A DNA stretch of 64,000 bases from Xanthomonas sp. AM6 (GCF_025665335.1 NZ_CP106869.1:770501-834500); one strand, 5' to 3'; positions 7,897-16,182 are shown, counted from the first letter of the stretch. The notes: generated from the sequence alone by a model not told the origin. A program made the numbers and translations.

Positions 7897-9027
7897 ATGG
7901 CTGCTCCCCGCAACCGCGCACTGACCCCGGCCGAACTGCAGGCCTTCGGCGACGAACTGGACGCGCTGCGCGTGCGCACCGTCGCCACCCTGGGCGAAGC
8001 CGACGCGCGCTACATCCGCCGCATCGTCGCCGCGGTGCGCTACACCGGCCTGGCCGGGCGCGCGCTGCTGTTCCTGGGCGCGTTCGTGCACAGCGTGCTG
8101 TGGCCGGCGTGGATCGCCGGCGTGGCGCTGCTGACCCTGTCCAAGATCCTGGAGAACATGGAGCTGGGCCACAACGTGATGCATGGCCAGTACGACTGGA
8201 TGGGCGATGCGCACTTGAACGGCAACACCTACGAGTGGGACATCGTCGCCACCGGCGACAACTGGCGCAAGACGCACAACTTCAAGCACCACACCTACAC
8301 CAACGTGCGCGGCATGGACGACGACATCGGCTACGGCCTGCTGCGGATCTTCCCCGAGCAGCGCTGGCGCCCGTTCTACCTGGCGCAGCCGTTCATCGCG
8401 GTGGTGTTCGCGCTGCTGTTCGAATGGGGCGTGGCGATCCAGGACCTGCGCCTGGGCCGCTGGTTCGCCGGCAAGATGAAGCGCGGCGAGCTGCGCCGCA
8501 CCTTCCTGCCGGTCGGGCGCAAGATGGGCCGGCAGATCCTGAAGGACTACGTGGTGTTCCCGGCGCTGGCCGGCCCGTTCTTCCTGCCGGTGCTGCTGGG
8601 CAACCTCGCCGCCAACGTGCTGCGCAGCATCTGGACCTTCGTGATCATCTTCTGCGGCCACTTCACCGCCGATGCGGAGACATTCCCGAAGGAGTCGATC
8701 AAGAACGAGTCGCGCGGCCACTGGTACCTGCGCCAGCTGCGCGGTTCCTCCAACCTGGCCGGCGGCAAGCTGCTGAACGTGCTGTCGGGCAACCTGAGCC
8801 ACCAGATCGAGCACCATTTCTACCCGGACATCCCGGCCAACCGCTACGCGGCGCTGGCGGTGGAGGTCAAGGCGATCTGCGCGCGCTACGGCCAGCACTA
8901 CAACACCGGCTCGCTGCCGCGCCAGTTCGGCCAGGTGATGTGGCGGATCGTGCGCCACGCCTTCCCGAGCCGGCCGCGGCCGGTGCGCCAGACGCGGCCG
9001 GCCGAGGCGGTGCAGCAGACGGGTTGA
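7897..9027 (+). CDS. desB: Acyl-CoA/phospholipid delta-9 type fatty acid desaturase (DesB-like)
   Basis: A 376-residue integral membrane di-iron desaturase. The three histidine boxes are intact: HNVMH, HNFKHH and HQIEHH. Hydrophobic stretches before the first box and around residues 165-180 and 225-250 give the usual hairpin transmembrane pairs. With DesC it introduces double bonds into saturated acyl chains under aerobic conditions, adjusting membrane fluidity; the exact substrate (acyl-CoA or lipid) is not visible. It lies 11 nt after desC and is followed by a strong terminator, so the operon is desC-desB. Confidence 0.88.
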   Translation: MAAPRNRALTPAELQAFGDELDALRVRTVATLGEADARYIRRIVAAVRYTGLAGRALLFLGAFVHSVLWPAWIAGVALLTLSKILENMELGHNVMHGQYDWMGDAHLNGNTYEWDIVATGDNWRKTHNFKHHTYTNVRGMDDDIGYGLLRIFPEQRWRPFYLAQPFIAVVFALLFEWGVAIQDLRLGRWFAGKMKRGELRRTFLPVGRKMGRQILKDYVVFPALAGPFFLPVLLGNLAANVLRSIWTFVIIFCGHFTADAETFPKESIKNESRGHWYLRQLRGSSNLAGGKLLNVLSGNLSHQIEHHFYPDIPANRYAALAVEVKAICARYGQHYNTGSLPRQFGQVMWRIVRHAFPSRPRPVRQTRPAEAVQQTG

Positions 9028-9065
9028 GCGCCGGCGCGCGCAGCGGCGCGCATGGGTCGCATGAG

Positions 9066-9098
9066 ACAGGCGGGGTTTCCCCGCCTGTTTCGTTTTGC
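9066..9098 (+). terminator. Rho-independent terminator of desC-desB
   Basis: ACAGGCGGGG and CCCCGCCTGT form a perfect 10-bp stem around a TTT loop, followed by TTCGTTTT. It lies 39 nt after the desB stop. Confidence 0.85.
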
Positions 9099-9213
9099 GC
9101 TCCGGAATCTGGAGCCGCCTTCCACGCCTCGCTCACGCCGCGCCGCCGATCATCCGCGCTGCCCGCGCATCGCCGCCTGGTGCGCCGGTCCATTCGACTG
9201 TGCGAGGTCCGCG

Positions 9214-9654
9214 ATGAAGCCTGCCAACCTGTTCAATGTGGTCGCCAAGAAGGCGTCGTACGCGGCCGGCACGCCATGGACGTTCTGCATCGCGGTCGGC
9301 ATCGTGGTGCTGTGGGGCGCCACCGGCCCGGTGTTCGGCTTCAACGACACCTGGCAGCTGGTGATCAACACCGGCACCACCATCATCACCTTCCTGATGG
9401 TGTTCCTGATCCAGCACACCCAGAACGCCGACACCGCGGCGATGCAGATCAAGCTGGACGAACTGATCCGGGTCACTGCGAAAGCCAACGACGAGCTGCT
9501 CGATCTCGAAGAACTGGACGAGAAGCGGCTGGAGGAGATCCGCAAGCAGTACGAGACGCTGGCGCACAAGGCGGGCGAAGCGCTGCGCTCGCGCAACGCG
9601 AATCGCGGCGCGGCTGGCAAGGAAGGGAGGTCCACGCGCGGCGACGGCGACTGA
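9214..9654 (+). CDS. Low-affinity iron permease family membrane protein
   Basis: A 146-residue protein with two hydrophobic segments (about residues 22-45 and 49-68), including the family motif FNDTWQLVINTGTTIITFLMVFLIQ, followed by QNADTAAMQIKLDELIR and a charged coiled-coil tail. This matches the bacterial branch of the Fet4-like low-affinity iron permease family, whose role in bacteria is not established and may be unrelated to iron. The start is the ATG before KPANLFN. Confidence 0.75.
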   Translation: MKPANLFNVVAKKASYAAGTPWTFCIAVGIVVLWGATGPVFGFNDTWQLVINTGTTIITFLMVFLIQHTQNADTAAMQIKLDELIRVTAKANDELLDLEELDEKRLEEIRKQYETLAHKAGEALRSRNANRGAAGKEGRSTRGDGD

Positions 9655-9715
9655 CGTCGCGATCCGTTGTTTGCCGCGAGACGTGGCGGGCATGCCTGCA
9701 GCGGGCATGCGCGCG

Positions 9716-9732
9716 TCCGATGCATCATCGGA
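9716..9732. other. Small hairpin between convergent genes
   Basis: TCCGATG-CAT-CATCGGA forms a 7-bp stem that can extend by three G/C pairs past a one-base bulge. There is no T-tract. It may help end the two convergent transcripts. Confidence 0.25.
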
Positions 9733-9798
9733 ACGCACGCACATGGTCTGCGTGGCGTCGCTGCCGCTCGCTCGGCAGACAAACGCGCGATCGGCGCC

Positions 9799-10044
9799 TT
9801 ACGTCAGCGCCGGCCCGCTATACAGGCCAGCCGCGTTCTCTCCGTTCTCTCCACCACGCCGCGCTTCGGTGGCGGACACCACGTCGCCGTGCGGCGGCGT
9901 GAACGTGCCATCGTCCGGTACGGCGCGGTAGGCCCCATCCTGCGAAAACGCCACGCCTTGTTGCGCGCTGCCGCGACGGCGATACGCCCTGGCCGCCGCG
10001 ACGGCGGCGCCAGCGATCGCCAGTTTCCAAAGTAGTCCGCTCAT
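9799..10044 (-). CDS. Small hypothetical protein with an N-terminal membrane helix
   Basis: An 81-residue protein: one Ala-rich hydrophobic helix (GLLWKLAIAGAAVAAARAY) followed by a basic RRRG stretch and a polar tail with HGDVVSATEARRGG. An AGGAG Shine-Dalgarno precedes the ATG at a suitable distance. I do not recognise a family. It is divergent from the next glycine-rich gene across 233 bp, and both look like small stress-associated proteins, which is only an impression. Confidence 0.55.
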   Translation of the reverse strand: MSGLLWKLAIAGAAVAAARAYRRRGSAQQGVAFSQDGAYRAVPDDGTFTPPHGDVVSATEARRGGENGENAAGLYSGPALT

Positions 10045-10277
10045 GTTCGGCTCCTGTGCCAGATGAAGCCCGATCGTCGGCGCACGCCGGTTAGCACTGC
10101 GTGGAAGGCGTGCGACTGCGCCGTGCATTCGTCTTCCGCAAAACGGCGCCATTCATGCAGGACGTGGTGTTCGCGCCGTGTTCATCCCGCCTTATGCCGT
10201 CGCTAACACGCGTACGCCCAGGCTTGGTCGCACGCCGTGTCGTCGCGCATGGCATCGGAGCATCGAGGAGATCTTTC

Positions 10278-10625
10278 ATGAGCAATCACGATTCCCGCAC
10301 ACCGGTGGGGCACGACGTCCGTCAGGCCGGCGATCGCGGCGGTGCCGAGGCCACGCGCGACAACGGCAGCCATGGCGGCGGCGCGTCCGCTGCGCCGTCC
10401 CGCACGGCATCCGGGCAGGCGCCACAGGACCCGCCGGCGGACGCTGCAGGCGCCGACCGCAGTGGCCAGACCCAGCCGAATTTCGGCCAGGCCGGCACCT
10501 ATGGCGCCACCGGCGAACATGCTGGCGGGGCGCACGGCAGGGCGGCGAGCGGCGGCTATCACGAGGATGCCTCCGGCGAAGGCGGCGGCCGCGACGAGCG
10601 CGCCGGCGGCAGCGAAAACCAGTGA
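10278..10625 (+). CDS. Small glycine/alanine-rich hypothetical protein
   Basis: A 115-residue, hydrophilic, low-complexity protein rich in Gly, Ala, Asp and Arg, with no Cys, no hydrophobic segment and no recognisable domain; probably disordered. A good Shine-Dalgarno (CGAGGAG, 10264-10270) lies 7 nt before the ATG, which is the main reason to accept it. Such proteins resemble desiccation- or stress-related hydrophilins, but that is speculation. Confidence 0.5.
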   Translation: MSNHDSRTPVGHDVRQAGDRGGAEATRDNGSHGGGASAAPSRTASGQAPQDPPADAAGADRSGQTQPNFGQAGTYGATGEHAGGAHGRAASGGYHEDASGEGGGRDERAGGSENQ

Positions 10626-10742
10626 CACCGCCCGCGCCGGGGTGAGTGCAGGCGGCACCGGCGCGCCGGTGGGGGGCGCCGGGACCACGCCTGTGTAACG
10701 GATCGCGTGCCAGCATCTCCGCTTCCTCATGTGGAGATGATC

Positions 10743-12467
10743 ATGTCCAAGCCGAACGTGGCCCGCCTGCTCGCCGAGACGCTGCATAGCGCGGGGGTGG
10801 AACGCATCTGGGGCGTCACCGGCGACAGCCTCAACGGGCTCACCGATGCGTTGCGGCAGATGGACAGCATCGAGTGGATGCACGTGCGCCACGAAGAGGT
10901 GGCCGCGTTCGCCGCCGGCGCCGAGGCGGCGCTGAGCGGCAAGCTCGCGGTCTGCGCCGGCAGCTGCGGCCCGGGCAACCTGCACCTGATCAATGGCCTG
11001 TTCGACTGCCACCGCAGCCACCAGCCGGTGCTGGCGATCGCCGCGCATATCCCGTCCTCGGAGATCGGCCTGGGCTACTTCCAGGAGACCCATCCGCAGG
11101 AACTGTTCCGCGAATGCAGCCACTACGTCGAACTGGTCACCAACCCGGCGCAGATGCCGGAGGTGCTGCATCGGGCGATGCGCACCGCCATCCTGAAACA
11201 AGGCGTGGCGGTGGTGGTGATTCCCGGCGACGTGGCGCTGCTGGAGCTGCCCAAGGCCACGCCGACCGCGTGGCCGGCGTTGGCGCCGCCGCGGATCCTG
11301 CCGGCCGATGCCGACCTGGCGCGTCTGGCCGAATTGCTGCAGGCGAGCAAGGCCACCACGCTGCTGTGCGGCAGCGGCTGCGCCGGCGCGCATGACGAAG
11401 TGGTGGCGCTGGCCGACCTGCTCGGCGCGCCGGTCGTGCACGCGCTGCGCGGCAAGGAATACGTGGAGTGGGACAACCCGTTCGACGTCGGCATGACCGG
11501 CCTGATCGGTTTCAGTTCCGGCTACCAGGCCATGCTCAACTGCGACACGCTGCTGATGCTCGGCACCGATTTCCCGTATCGCCAGTTCTACCCGAAGGAT
11601 GCGGCGATCGTCCAGGTCGACCGCGACCCGTCCGCGCTGGGCCGGCGCACGCCGCTGCAGCTGGGCATCGCCGCCGACGTGCGCGAGACCATCGCCGCGC
11701 TGCTGCCGAAGCTGCAGCGGCGCGAGGAGCGCGGCTTCCTGGACAAGTCGCTGGCGCACTACCGCAAGGCGCGCGAGGGCCTGGACGAACTGGCCGTGGC
11801 GGCCGCGCCCGGCGAACCGCTGCACCCGCAGTTCGTGACCAGCATGATCGACCTGCTGGCCGAGGAGGACGCGATCTTCAGCTGCGACGTCGGCACGCCG
11901 ACGGTGTGGGCGGCGCGCTACCTGCGCATGAACGGCAAGCGCCGCCTGCTCGGCTCGTTCAACCACGGCTCGATGGCCAACGCGATGCCGCAGGCGCTGG
12001 GCGCGCAGGCGCAGTTCCCGCGCCGGCAGGTGATCTCGCTGTCCGGCGACGGCGGCTTCAGCATGCTGATGGGTGACTTCATTTCCCTGGCGCAGCTCGG
12101 CCTGCCGGTGAAGGTGGTGGTCTACAACAACGGCTCGCTCGGCTTCGTGGCGATGGAAATGAAGTCGGCCGGGTACCTGGACACCGGCACCGACCTGAGC
12201 AACCCGGACTTCGCCGCGATGAGCAACGCGATGGGCATCCTCGGCCTGCGCGTGGACGAATCGGCACAGCTGGAACCGGCGCTGCGCGAGGCATTCGCGC
12301 ATCCGGGGCCGGTGCTGGTCGACGTGCGCGTGGCCACCCAGGAACTGGTGATCCCGCCGGCGATCAAGCTGGAGCAGGCCAAGGGCATGGGCCTGTACCT
12401 GTTGCGCGCGGTGATGAGCGGACGCGGCGACGAGGTGATCGAACTGGTCAAGACCAACCTGCGCTGA
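10743..12467 (+). CDS. poxB: Pyruvate dehydrogenase (quinone) / pyruvate oxidase
   Basis: A 574-residue thiamine diphosphate enzyme, close to the 572 residues of E. coli PoxB, which decarboxylates pyruvate to acetate and CO2 and passes electrons to ubiquinone at the membrane. Visible are the catalytic Glu in [16 protein letters not shown], the FAD-domain core, and the ThDP/Mg motif from [12 protein letters not shown] to [19 protein letters not shown] loop also matches the family. Related acetolactate synthases differ in this loop and in the C-terminus. The start at 10743 follows a GTGGAGA Shine-Dalgarno. It appears monocistronic. Confidence 0.85.
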   Translation: MSKPNVARLLAETLHSAGVERIWGVTGDSLNGLTDALRQMDSIEWMHVRHEEVAAFAAGAEAALSGKLAVCAGSCGPGNLHLINGLFDCHRSHQPVLAIAAHIPSSEIGLGYFQETHPQELFRECSHYVELVTNPAQMPEVLHRAMRTAILKQGVAVVVIPGDVALLELPKATPTAWPALAPPRILPADADLARLAELLQASKATTLLCGSGCAGAHDEVVALADLLGAPVVHALRGKEYVEWDNPFDVGMTGLIGFSSGYQAMLNCDTLLMLGTDFPYRQFYPKDAAIVQVDRDPSALGRRTPLQLGIAADVRETIAALLPKLQRREERGFLDKSLAHYRKAREGLDELAVAAAPGEPLHPQFVTSMIDLLAEEDAIFSCDVGTPTVWAARYLRMNGKRRLLGSFNHGSMANAMPQALGAQAQFPRRQVISLSGDGGFSMLMGDFISLAQLGLPVKVVVYNNGSLGFVAMEMKSAGYLDTGTDLSNPDFAAMSNAMGILGLRVDESAQLEPALREAFAHPGPVLVDVRVATQELVIPPAIKLEQAKGMGLYLLRAVMSGRGDEVIELVKTNLR

Positions 12468-12675
12468 GCCGTCGATGGCGGCGCCGCGCCGTTTCCGCGC
12501 AACCTTTCGCATCTGTGGACACTACGGCTGATCTGGAGCGTCATCCTCGCCGCCTGCCCGGGCATGGCGGCGGTGGTGCGGTGCTGGCCGGTGCCGCGGG
12601 CGTGGAAGGCGGGGATCTGGGGCGGCAGTGCGGCGGCGTCGCCTACGCCTGTCCCACCTGCGACGGTGCGCTGAA

Positions 12676-13662
12676 TCAGTCCGCCGCCACGCCCGCGACC
12701 ACGTCGCAGGCGATCCCGGCCGCGGCCAGCTGCGCGGCCAACTGCGCGTGCGGCGCCCGCCGGAACGCATCGCCCGGCTTCAGGCTGACCACGCGCTGCC
12801 CGGCCTGCACCTGTTCGATCAGCAAGGCCAGATGCGCGGCATCGTCGGCCGGCAGCGGTTGCCGTGTCGCATCGCGGCGCGCCAGGCCCAGCACCGCCGC
12901 GCTCACCGCGGGGTCGCACAGCAGCAGGTCGGCCTGGTTCAACGCGCGCAGCGCCTTCAGCGTCAGCGCGCCGGGATCGCCGTTGCCGGTGCCGACCAGC
13001 CACACGCTGCCGCGCCGCGGCACGTCCTCCCCGCTGCGTTGCAGGGCATCGTGGAAGGCCTGCTCGGCGGCCTGGGTCTGCCCGCTTTGCAGCAACACCT
13101 GCACCGGGCCTTCCAGCACCTGTTCGAACCAGCGCCGGCGCTGCGCCAGCTGCGGCAGGCGCGCGCGGATCGCCTCGCGGTGGCGCGCGAACAGCTGCGC
13201 CAGCTGCGCGTAGGAATGGTCCAGTTCGGTCTCCCAGCGCTCGCGCAGGCGCCGCGCCAGCATCGGCGCCGCGCCGCTGGAGGAGATCGCCACCAGCAAC
13301 GGATCGCGGTCGATGATCGCCGGCACCTGGAACGTGGACAGCTCGGCATCGTCGACCACGTTGACCAGCTTGCGGCGCTGCCCGGCCTGCGCGGCGAGAT
13401 CGCGGTTGAAGGCGGTGTCGTCGGTGGCGGCGATCACCAGCCAGGCGCCGTCCAGCCACTGCGGGTCGAACGCGCCGTCGACCCGCTGCAGCCGGCCCTG
13501 CGCCAGCCATTGCGCCACCGTGGCGTTGAGCGCGTGCGCGTACACCTGCACCTGCGCGCCGGCGTGCAGCAGCGCCTCGATCTTGCGCATCGCCACCTCG
13601 CCGCCGCCGACCACCAGCACGCGGCGCCCGGCCAGGTCGGCGAACAAGGGATACAGCGGCAT
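12676..13662 (-). CDS. cysG: Siroheme synthase with degenerate, truncated methyltransferase domain
   Basis: A 328-residue protein against 457 for E. coli CysG. Residues 1-215 are the precorrin-2 dehydrogenase/sirohydrochlorin ferrochelatase module: [25 protein letters not shown] site, NVVDD, and the Ser-rich [15 protein letters not shown] loop. After residue 216 the uroporphyrinogen methyltransferase module is present only as its first half and is eroded: GTGNGD replaces [14 protein letters not shown] replaces RLKGGDPF, and the protein ends at VVAGVAAD where the second half should begin. It can therefore oxidise and ferrochelate precorrin-2 but probably not methylate. The methylation is supplied by the separate gene at 23291-24079. 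Siroheme is the cofactor of NirB. It is divergent from nasT. Confidence 0.85.
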   Translation of the reverse strand: MPLYPLFADLAGRRVLVVGGGEVAMRKIEALLHAGAQVQVYAHALNATVAQWLAQGRLQRVDGAFDPQWLDGAWLVIAATDDTAFNRDLAAQAGQRRKLVNVVDDAELSTFQVPAIIDRDPLLVAISSSGAAPMLARRLRERWETELDHSYAQLAQLFARHREAIRARLPQLAQRRRWFEQVLEGPVQVLLQSGQTQAAEQAFHDALQRSGEDVPRRGSVWLVGTGNGDPGALTLKALRALNQADLLLCDPAVSAAVLGLARRDATRQPLPADDAAHLALLIEQVQAGQRVVSLKPGDAFRRAPHAQLAAQLAAAGIACDVVAGVAAD

Positions 13663-13706
13663 GCGGACTCCTGCGGGGTGGGGGCGGCTCGCGGCGGGCG
13701 CTTGTT

Positions 13707-13720
13707 GCATGGCACCATGC
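13707..13720. promoter_or_regulatory. Palindrome GCATGG-CA-CCATGC upstream of nasT
   Basis: A perfect 6-bp inverted repeat with a 2-bp spacer in the 89-bp divergent gap between cysG and nasT. The core TGCATGGC recurs in the upstream region of the nitrate operon at 15909-15916. It may be an operator, but no regulator can be named. Confidence 0.35.
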
Positions 13721-13751
13721 GGCTCAGCCAACTTCCGTTAGCCAGGTCCGA

Positions 13752-14327
13752 ATGCTGCGCGTCCTGCTGGTCAACGATACCGAAAAGCCGATCGGGCAGC
13801 TGCGCCAGGCGCTGCTGGACGCCGGCTACGAGGTGTTGGACGAGGTCGCGGCGGCGCCGGCATTGCTCAAGGCGGTGTCCACCCAGCAGCCGGACGTGGT
13901 CATCATCGACGTCGATTCGCCCTCGCGCGATACCCTCGAGCAACTGGCGCTGATCCACCGCCAGGCGCCGCGCCCGGTGGTGATGTTCTCCGCCGACGGC
14001 GACGACCAGCTGATCCGCGCGGCGGTGGGCGCCGGCGTCACCACCTACGTGGTCGACGGCCTGGCGCCGGCGCGGCTGGCGCCGATCGTGCAGGTGGCGC
14101 TGGCGCGCTTCGAGCAGGAAGCGGGCATGCGCCGGCAGCTGGACGAAGTGCAGGGCAAGCTGCGCGATCGCGAACAGATCGATCGCGCCAAGCGCCTGCT
14201 GATGGACAAGCGCGGCATGAGCGAGAACGAGGCCTACGCCGCGCTGCGGCAGCAGGCGATGAAACAGGGACTGAAGCTGGCCGAGGTCGCCCAGCGCATC
14301 CTCGCGATGGCCGACCTGCTGGGATGA
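13752..14327 (+). CDS. nasT: ANTAR-domain response regulator (transcription antiterminator)
   Basis: A 191-residue NasT-type protein. Residues 1-120 form a receiver-like domain with DVVIIDVDSPSRD; residues 125-185 form the ANTAR RNA-binding domain, with the conserved IDRAKRLLMDKRGMSENEAY and ALRQQAMKQGLKLAEVAQRI helices. Known NasT proteins bind a pair of hexaloop hairpins in the leader of nitrate assimilation operons and prevent termination; NasS sequesters NasT when nitrate is absent. Such a leader lies downstream at 16067-16182. The nasS gene follows 7 nt later with an AGGAAG Shine-Dalgarno. Confidence 0.9.
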   Translation: MLRVLLVNDTEKPIGQLRQALLDAGYEVLDEVAAAPALLKAVSTQQPDVVIIDVDSPSRDTLEQLALIHRQAPRPVVMFSADGDDQLIRAAVGAGVTTYVVDGLAPARLAPIVQVALARFEQEAGMRRQLDEVQGKLRDREQIDRAKRLLMDKRGMSENEAYAALRQQAMKQGLKLAEVAQRILAMADLLG

Positions 14328-14334
14328 GGAAGCG

Positions 14335-15450
14335 ATGAGCGCACCACTGCACCGCGAACCGCGCACGCTGCGCCTGGGCTACCTGCCGCTGATCGACTGC
14401 GCGCCGCTGATCGCCGCGGTGCGGCTGGGCCTGGACCGCCGCCACGGCCTGCGCCTGGAACTGCAACGGCAGGCGTCGTGGGCGGCGGTGCGCGACAAGC
14501 TGCTGTCCGGCGAACTGGACGCGGCGCACGCGCTGGCCGGCCTGATCTACGGCGTGGAGTGCGGCATCGGCGGCCCGCAGGCCGACCTGGCGATCCTGCT
14601 GACCCTCAACCAGAACGGCCAGGCCATCGCCCTGGCGCCGGCGCTGGCCGACGCGGTTGCGCAGGGCACGCCGCTGCGCGTGGCCTTGGCCGCGCTGGGG
14701 CGCCCGCCGGTGTTCGCGCAGACCTTCCCCACCGGCACCCACGCGATGTGGCTGTACTACTGGCTGGCGGCGCAGGGCGTGGACCCGATCGGCGCCATCC
14801 AGGCGGTGACCCTGCCGCCGTCGCAGATGCCCGACGCGCTGGCGCGCGGCGAACTGGACGGCTACTGCGCCGGCGAACCGTGGGCGGCGCAGGCCGAAGC
14901 GATAGGCGTGGGCCGGCGCGTGATCCGCAGCGGCGACCTGTGGCCCGGACATCCGGAGAAGGTGCTGGCCTGCCGCCGCGCGTTCGCGGCGTTGCAGCCG
15001 GAGCTGGCGACCGCGCTGACCGCCACGCTGCTGGAGGCCTGCCGCTGGCTCGACGCTGCCGCGCATCGCCGCCAGGCAGTGGCGTGGCTGGCCGATGCGG
15101 AGGTGATCGGGTTGCCGGCCGAGCGCATCGCCGCGTGCCTGCTGCCGGGCGGCGCCGCCGACGATGGCGCCGATCCGCAGGGGCTGCGCTTCCATGCCGA
15201 TGGTGTGGCGAACATGCCGTGGCTGTCGGACGGGCGCTGGTTCCTGCAGCAGTTCCGGCGCTGGGGGTGGTTGCCGGCGAGCGCGGCGGGCGCCGCACAG
15301 GATGCGGTGCACGATGCGCAGGTCGTGGCGCGGGTGCATCGGTTGGACATCTACCGTGCTGCCGCTGCGCAGTCGGGCGTGGCGCTGCCGGCGCACGACG
15401 CGCGCGACGACGGGTTGCCGGATTGGCATGCCGTGCGCGCACCCAAGTAG
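14335..15450 (+). CDS. nasS: Cytoplasmic nitrate sensor, NasT antagonist
   Basis: A 371-residue NrtA/CmpA-like nitrate-binding protein. The start MSAPLHREPRTLRLGYLPLIDCAPLIAA has no signal peptide or Tat motif, so it is a cytoplasmic sensor rather than a periplasmic ABC component. Other family features include AHALAGLIYGVECGIGG, QTFPTGTHAMWLYYWL and GELDGYCAGEPW. In known systems NasS holds NasT inactive until nitrate or nitrite binds. The gene order here is nasT then nasS, the reverse of the common nasS-nasT. It ends 590 bp before the sigma-54 promoter of the structural genes. Confidence 0.88.
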   Translation: MSAPLHREPRTLRLGYLPLIDCAPLIAAVRLGLDRRHGLRLELQRQASWAAVRDKLLSGELDAAHALAGLIYGVECGIGGPQADLAILLTLNQNGQAIALAPALADAVAQGTPLRVALAALGRPPVFAQTFPTGTHAMWLYYWLAAQGVDPIGAIQAVTLPPSQMPDALARGELDGYCAGEPWAAQAEAIGVGRRVIRSGDLWPGHPEKVLACRRAFAALQPELATALTATLLEACRWLDAAAHRRQAVAWLADAEVIGLPAERIAACLLPGGAADDGADPQGLRFHADGVANMPWLSDGRWFLQQFRRWGWLPASAAGAAQDAVHDAQVVARVHRLDIYRAAAAQSGVALPAHDARDDGLPDWHAVRAPK

Positions 15451-16040
15451 CCAGGTTCTTTGAGCGACGGACCGGTACCCGGGCGAAAGCGCGAGAGAAC
15501 GTCCAGGGACCGCGTTGGACTATCCTCGCGACGTCGAAACCGTCCCGGTCGAACGCATCGACCGTGGCATGGCCGGCATGTCATGGCGGCGCGCCGTTGT
15601 CGCGGCGTGCGCGATGGCGCTCGATGGAATGTCTCGATCCAAGCGACCATGCGCAGCGAATGCCAGCTGCGCCTCGCGCGCGAAGGCCTCCGCATGCCGC
15701 GAAGCGCCGCGGAGCCGCCGCGTCGATGTCGTGGATCGGATGCCTTTCTTGGGGACCGGCGGCGGCACCGTGGCGACGGTGTGACGGTTCGGCAGGCGCA
15801 CGGCCGTGCTGGCCCAGCGCTTTTGCAACGACCGTTTCGATGCGCGTTCCCGCGCGCAGCGGATGTGCTGAAAGCAAAGGATGCGGTTGCCGCGGCGCAC
15901 AATAACGGTGCATGGCGCACCAACTTGTGTTCGCTGCAGCCTGCAAGCCTCGCCTCGATGGCGCCGAGGCGCACGCCGAGATGCCGCCATGCCGCTGAAT
16001 TTCCTGGAAATTCGAGGTAATCCAGGCGCGGCCGAAAACC
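15451..16040. other. Long non-coding upstream region of the nitrate operon
   Basis: No convincing gene is visible in these 590 bp; an open frame at 15460-16020 is Arg/Ala-rich with no family likeness. Two palindromes stand out: GGTGC-ATGGC-GCACC (15907-15921) and GAATTTCC-T-GGAAATTC (15997-16013). The second ends 27 bp before the sigma-54 -24 element. The length and position suit binding of a sigma-54 activator such as NtrC, but neither palindrome matches the usual NtrC order GCAC-N7-GTGC. Confidence 0.5.
15997..16013. promoter_or_regulatory. Perfect palindrome GAATTTCC-T-GGAAATTC
   Basis: An 8-bp perfect inverted repeat with a single central base, AT-rich in a GC-rich context, just upstream of the sigma-54 promoter. 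It is probably a protein-binding site; the protein is unknown. Confidence 0.45.
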
Positions 16041-16055
16041 TGGCACGCCGATTGC
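16041..16055 (+). promoter_or_regulatory. Sigma-54 (-24/-12) promoter of the nitrate operon
   Basis: TGGCACG-CCGA-TTGC fits the RpoN consensus TGGCACG-N4-TTGCW except for the final W (here G), with GG at 16042-16043 and GC at 16054-16055 in the invariant 10-bp spacing. Transcription would start about 12 nt after the GC, that is near 16067, which is exactly where the first leader hairpin begins. Confidence 0.8.
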
Positions 16056-16066
16056 GATAGTCCTCC

Positions 16067-16132
16067 TGCGGACGCAACGGGGTGTCCGCACCAACTCGAT
16101 TCGGCAGGCGGGCCAACGGCGGTCCGCCTGCC
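16067..16132 (+). ncRNA. NasT (ANTAR) target leader: two hexaloop hairpins
   Basis: Hairpin 1 (16067-16090): TGCGGACGC pairs with GTGTCCGCA (nine pairs, one G-U) around the hexaloop AACGGG. Hairpin 2 (16103-16132): GGCAGGCGGGCC pairs with GGTCCGCCTGCC (twelve pairs, one G-U) around the hexaloop AACGGC. Both loops have A at position 1 and G at position 4, the hallmark of ANTAR RNA targets, and the hairpins are 12 nt apart. The adjacent upstream genes encode the ANTAR protein and its sensor. Structures were folded by eye. Confidence 0.88.
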
Positions 16133-16137
16133 CAGAC

Positions 16138-16182
16138 AACGGCGTCTTCCGGTGCGAACCGGACGGCGCCGTTTTCGTTTTT
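16138..16182 (+). terminator. Leader terminator controlled by NasT
   Basis: AACGGCG (16138-16144) pairs with CGCCGTT (16167-16173), with an inner stem TCCGGT/ACCGGA around a GCGA loop, followed by the T-rich run TTTTCGTTTTT. It lies 5 nt after hairpin 2 and 72 nt before the transporter start, so it can end transcription before the operon. The 3' arm could alternatively pair with 16115-16125 inside hairpin 2. Confidence 0.82.

Noticed and set aside
6809-9027. desC-desB as a phenol- or ring-hydroxylating oxygenase system
   Set aside because: The desaturase has the three membrane-desaturase His boxes and lacks Rieske or soluble di-iron motifs; the TetR neighbour fits DesT.
10743-12467. Acetolactate synthase instead of pyruvate oxidase
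   Set aside because: Length, the [16 protein letters not shown] region and the C-terminal part fit PoxB, and there is no small regulatory subunit gene.
10203-12512. Very long minus-strand open frame opposite poxB
   Set aside because: It is His/Arg/Gln/Ala-rich with no domain, and mirrors the codon pattern of the well-supported poxB gene. Long antisense frames are common in 70% GC DNA.
12468-12675. Small membrane protein in the poxB-cysG gap
   Set aside because: A hydrophobic frame (LWTLRLIWSVILAACPGMAAV) is visible but it has no start codon or Shine-Dalgarno and runs into low-complexity sequence.
15907-15921. GGTGC-ATGGC-GCACC as an NtrC-binding site
   Set aside because: The NtrC consensus has the opposite arm order (GCAC-N7-GTGC). 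It is recorded only as a palindrome.
15460-16020. Plus-strand open frame of 186 codons between nasS and the nitrate operon
   Set aside because: Arg/Ala/Pro-rich, no Shine-Dalgarno, and it overlaps the palindromes before the sigma-54 promoter; treated as regulatory DNA.
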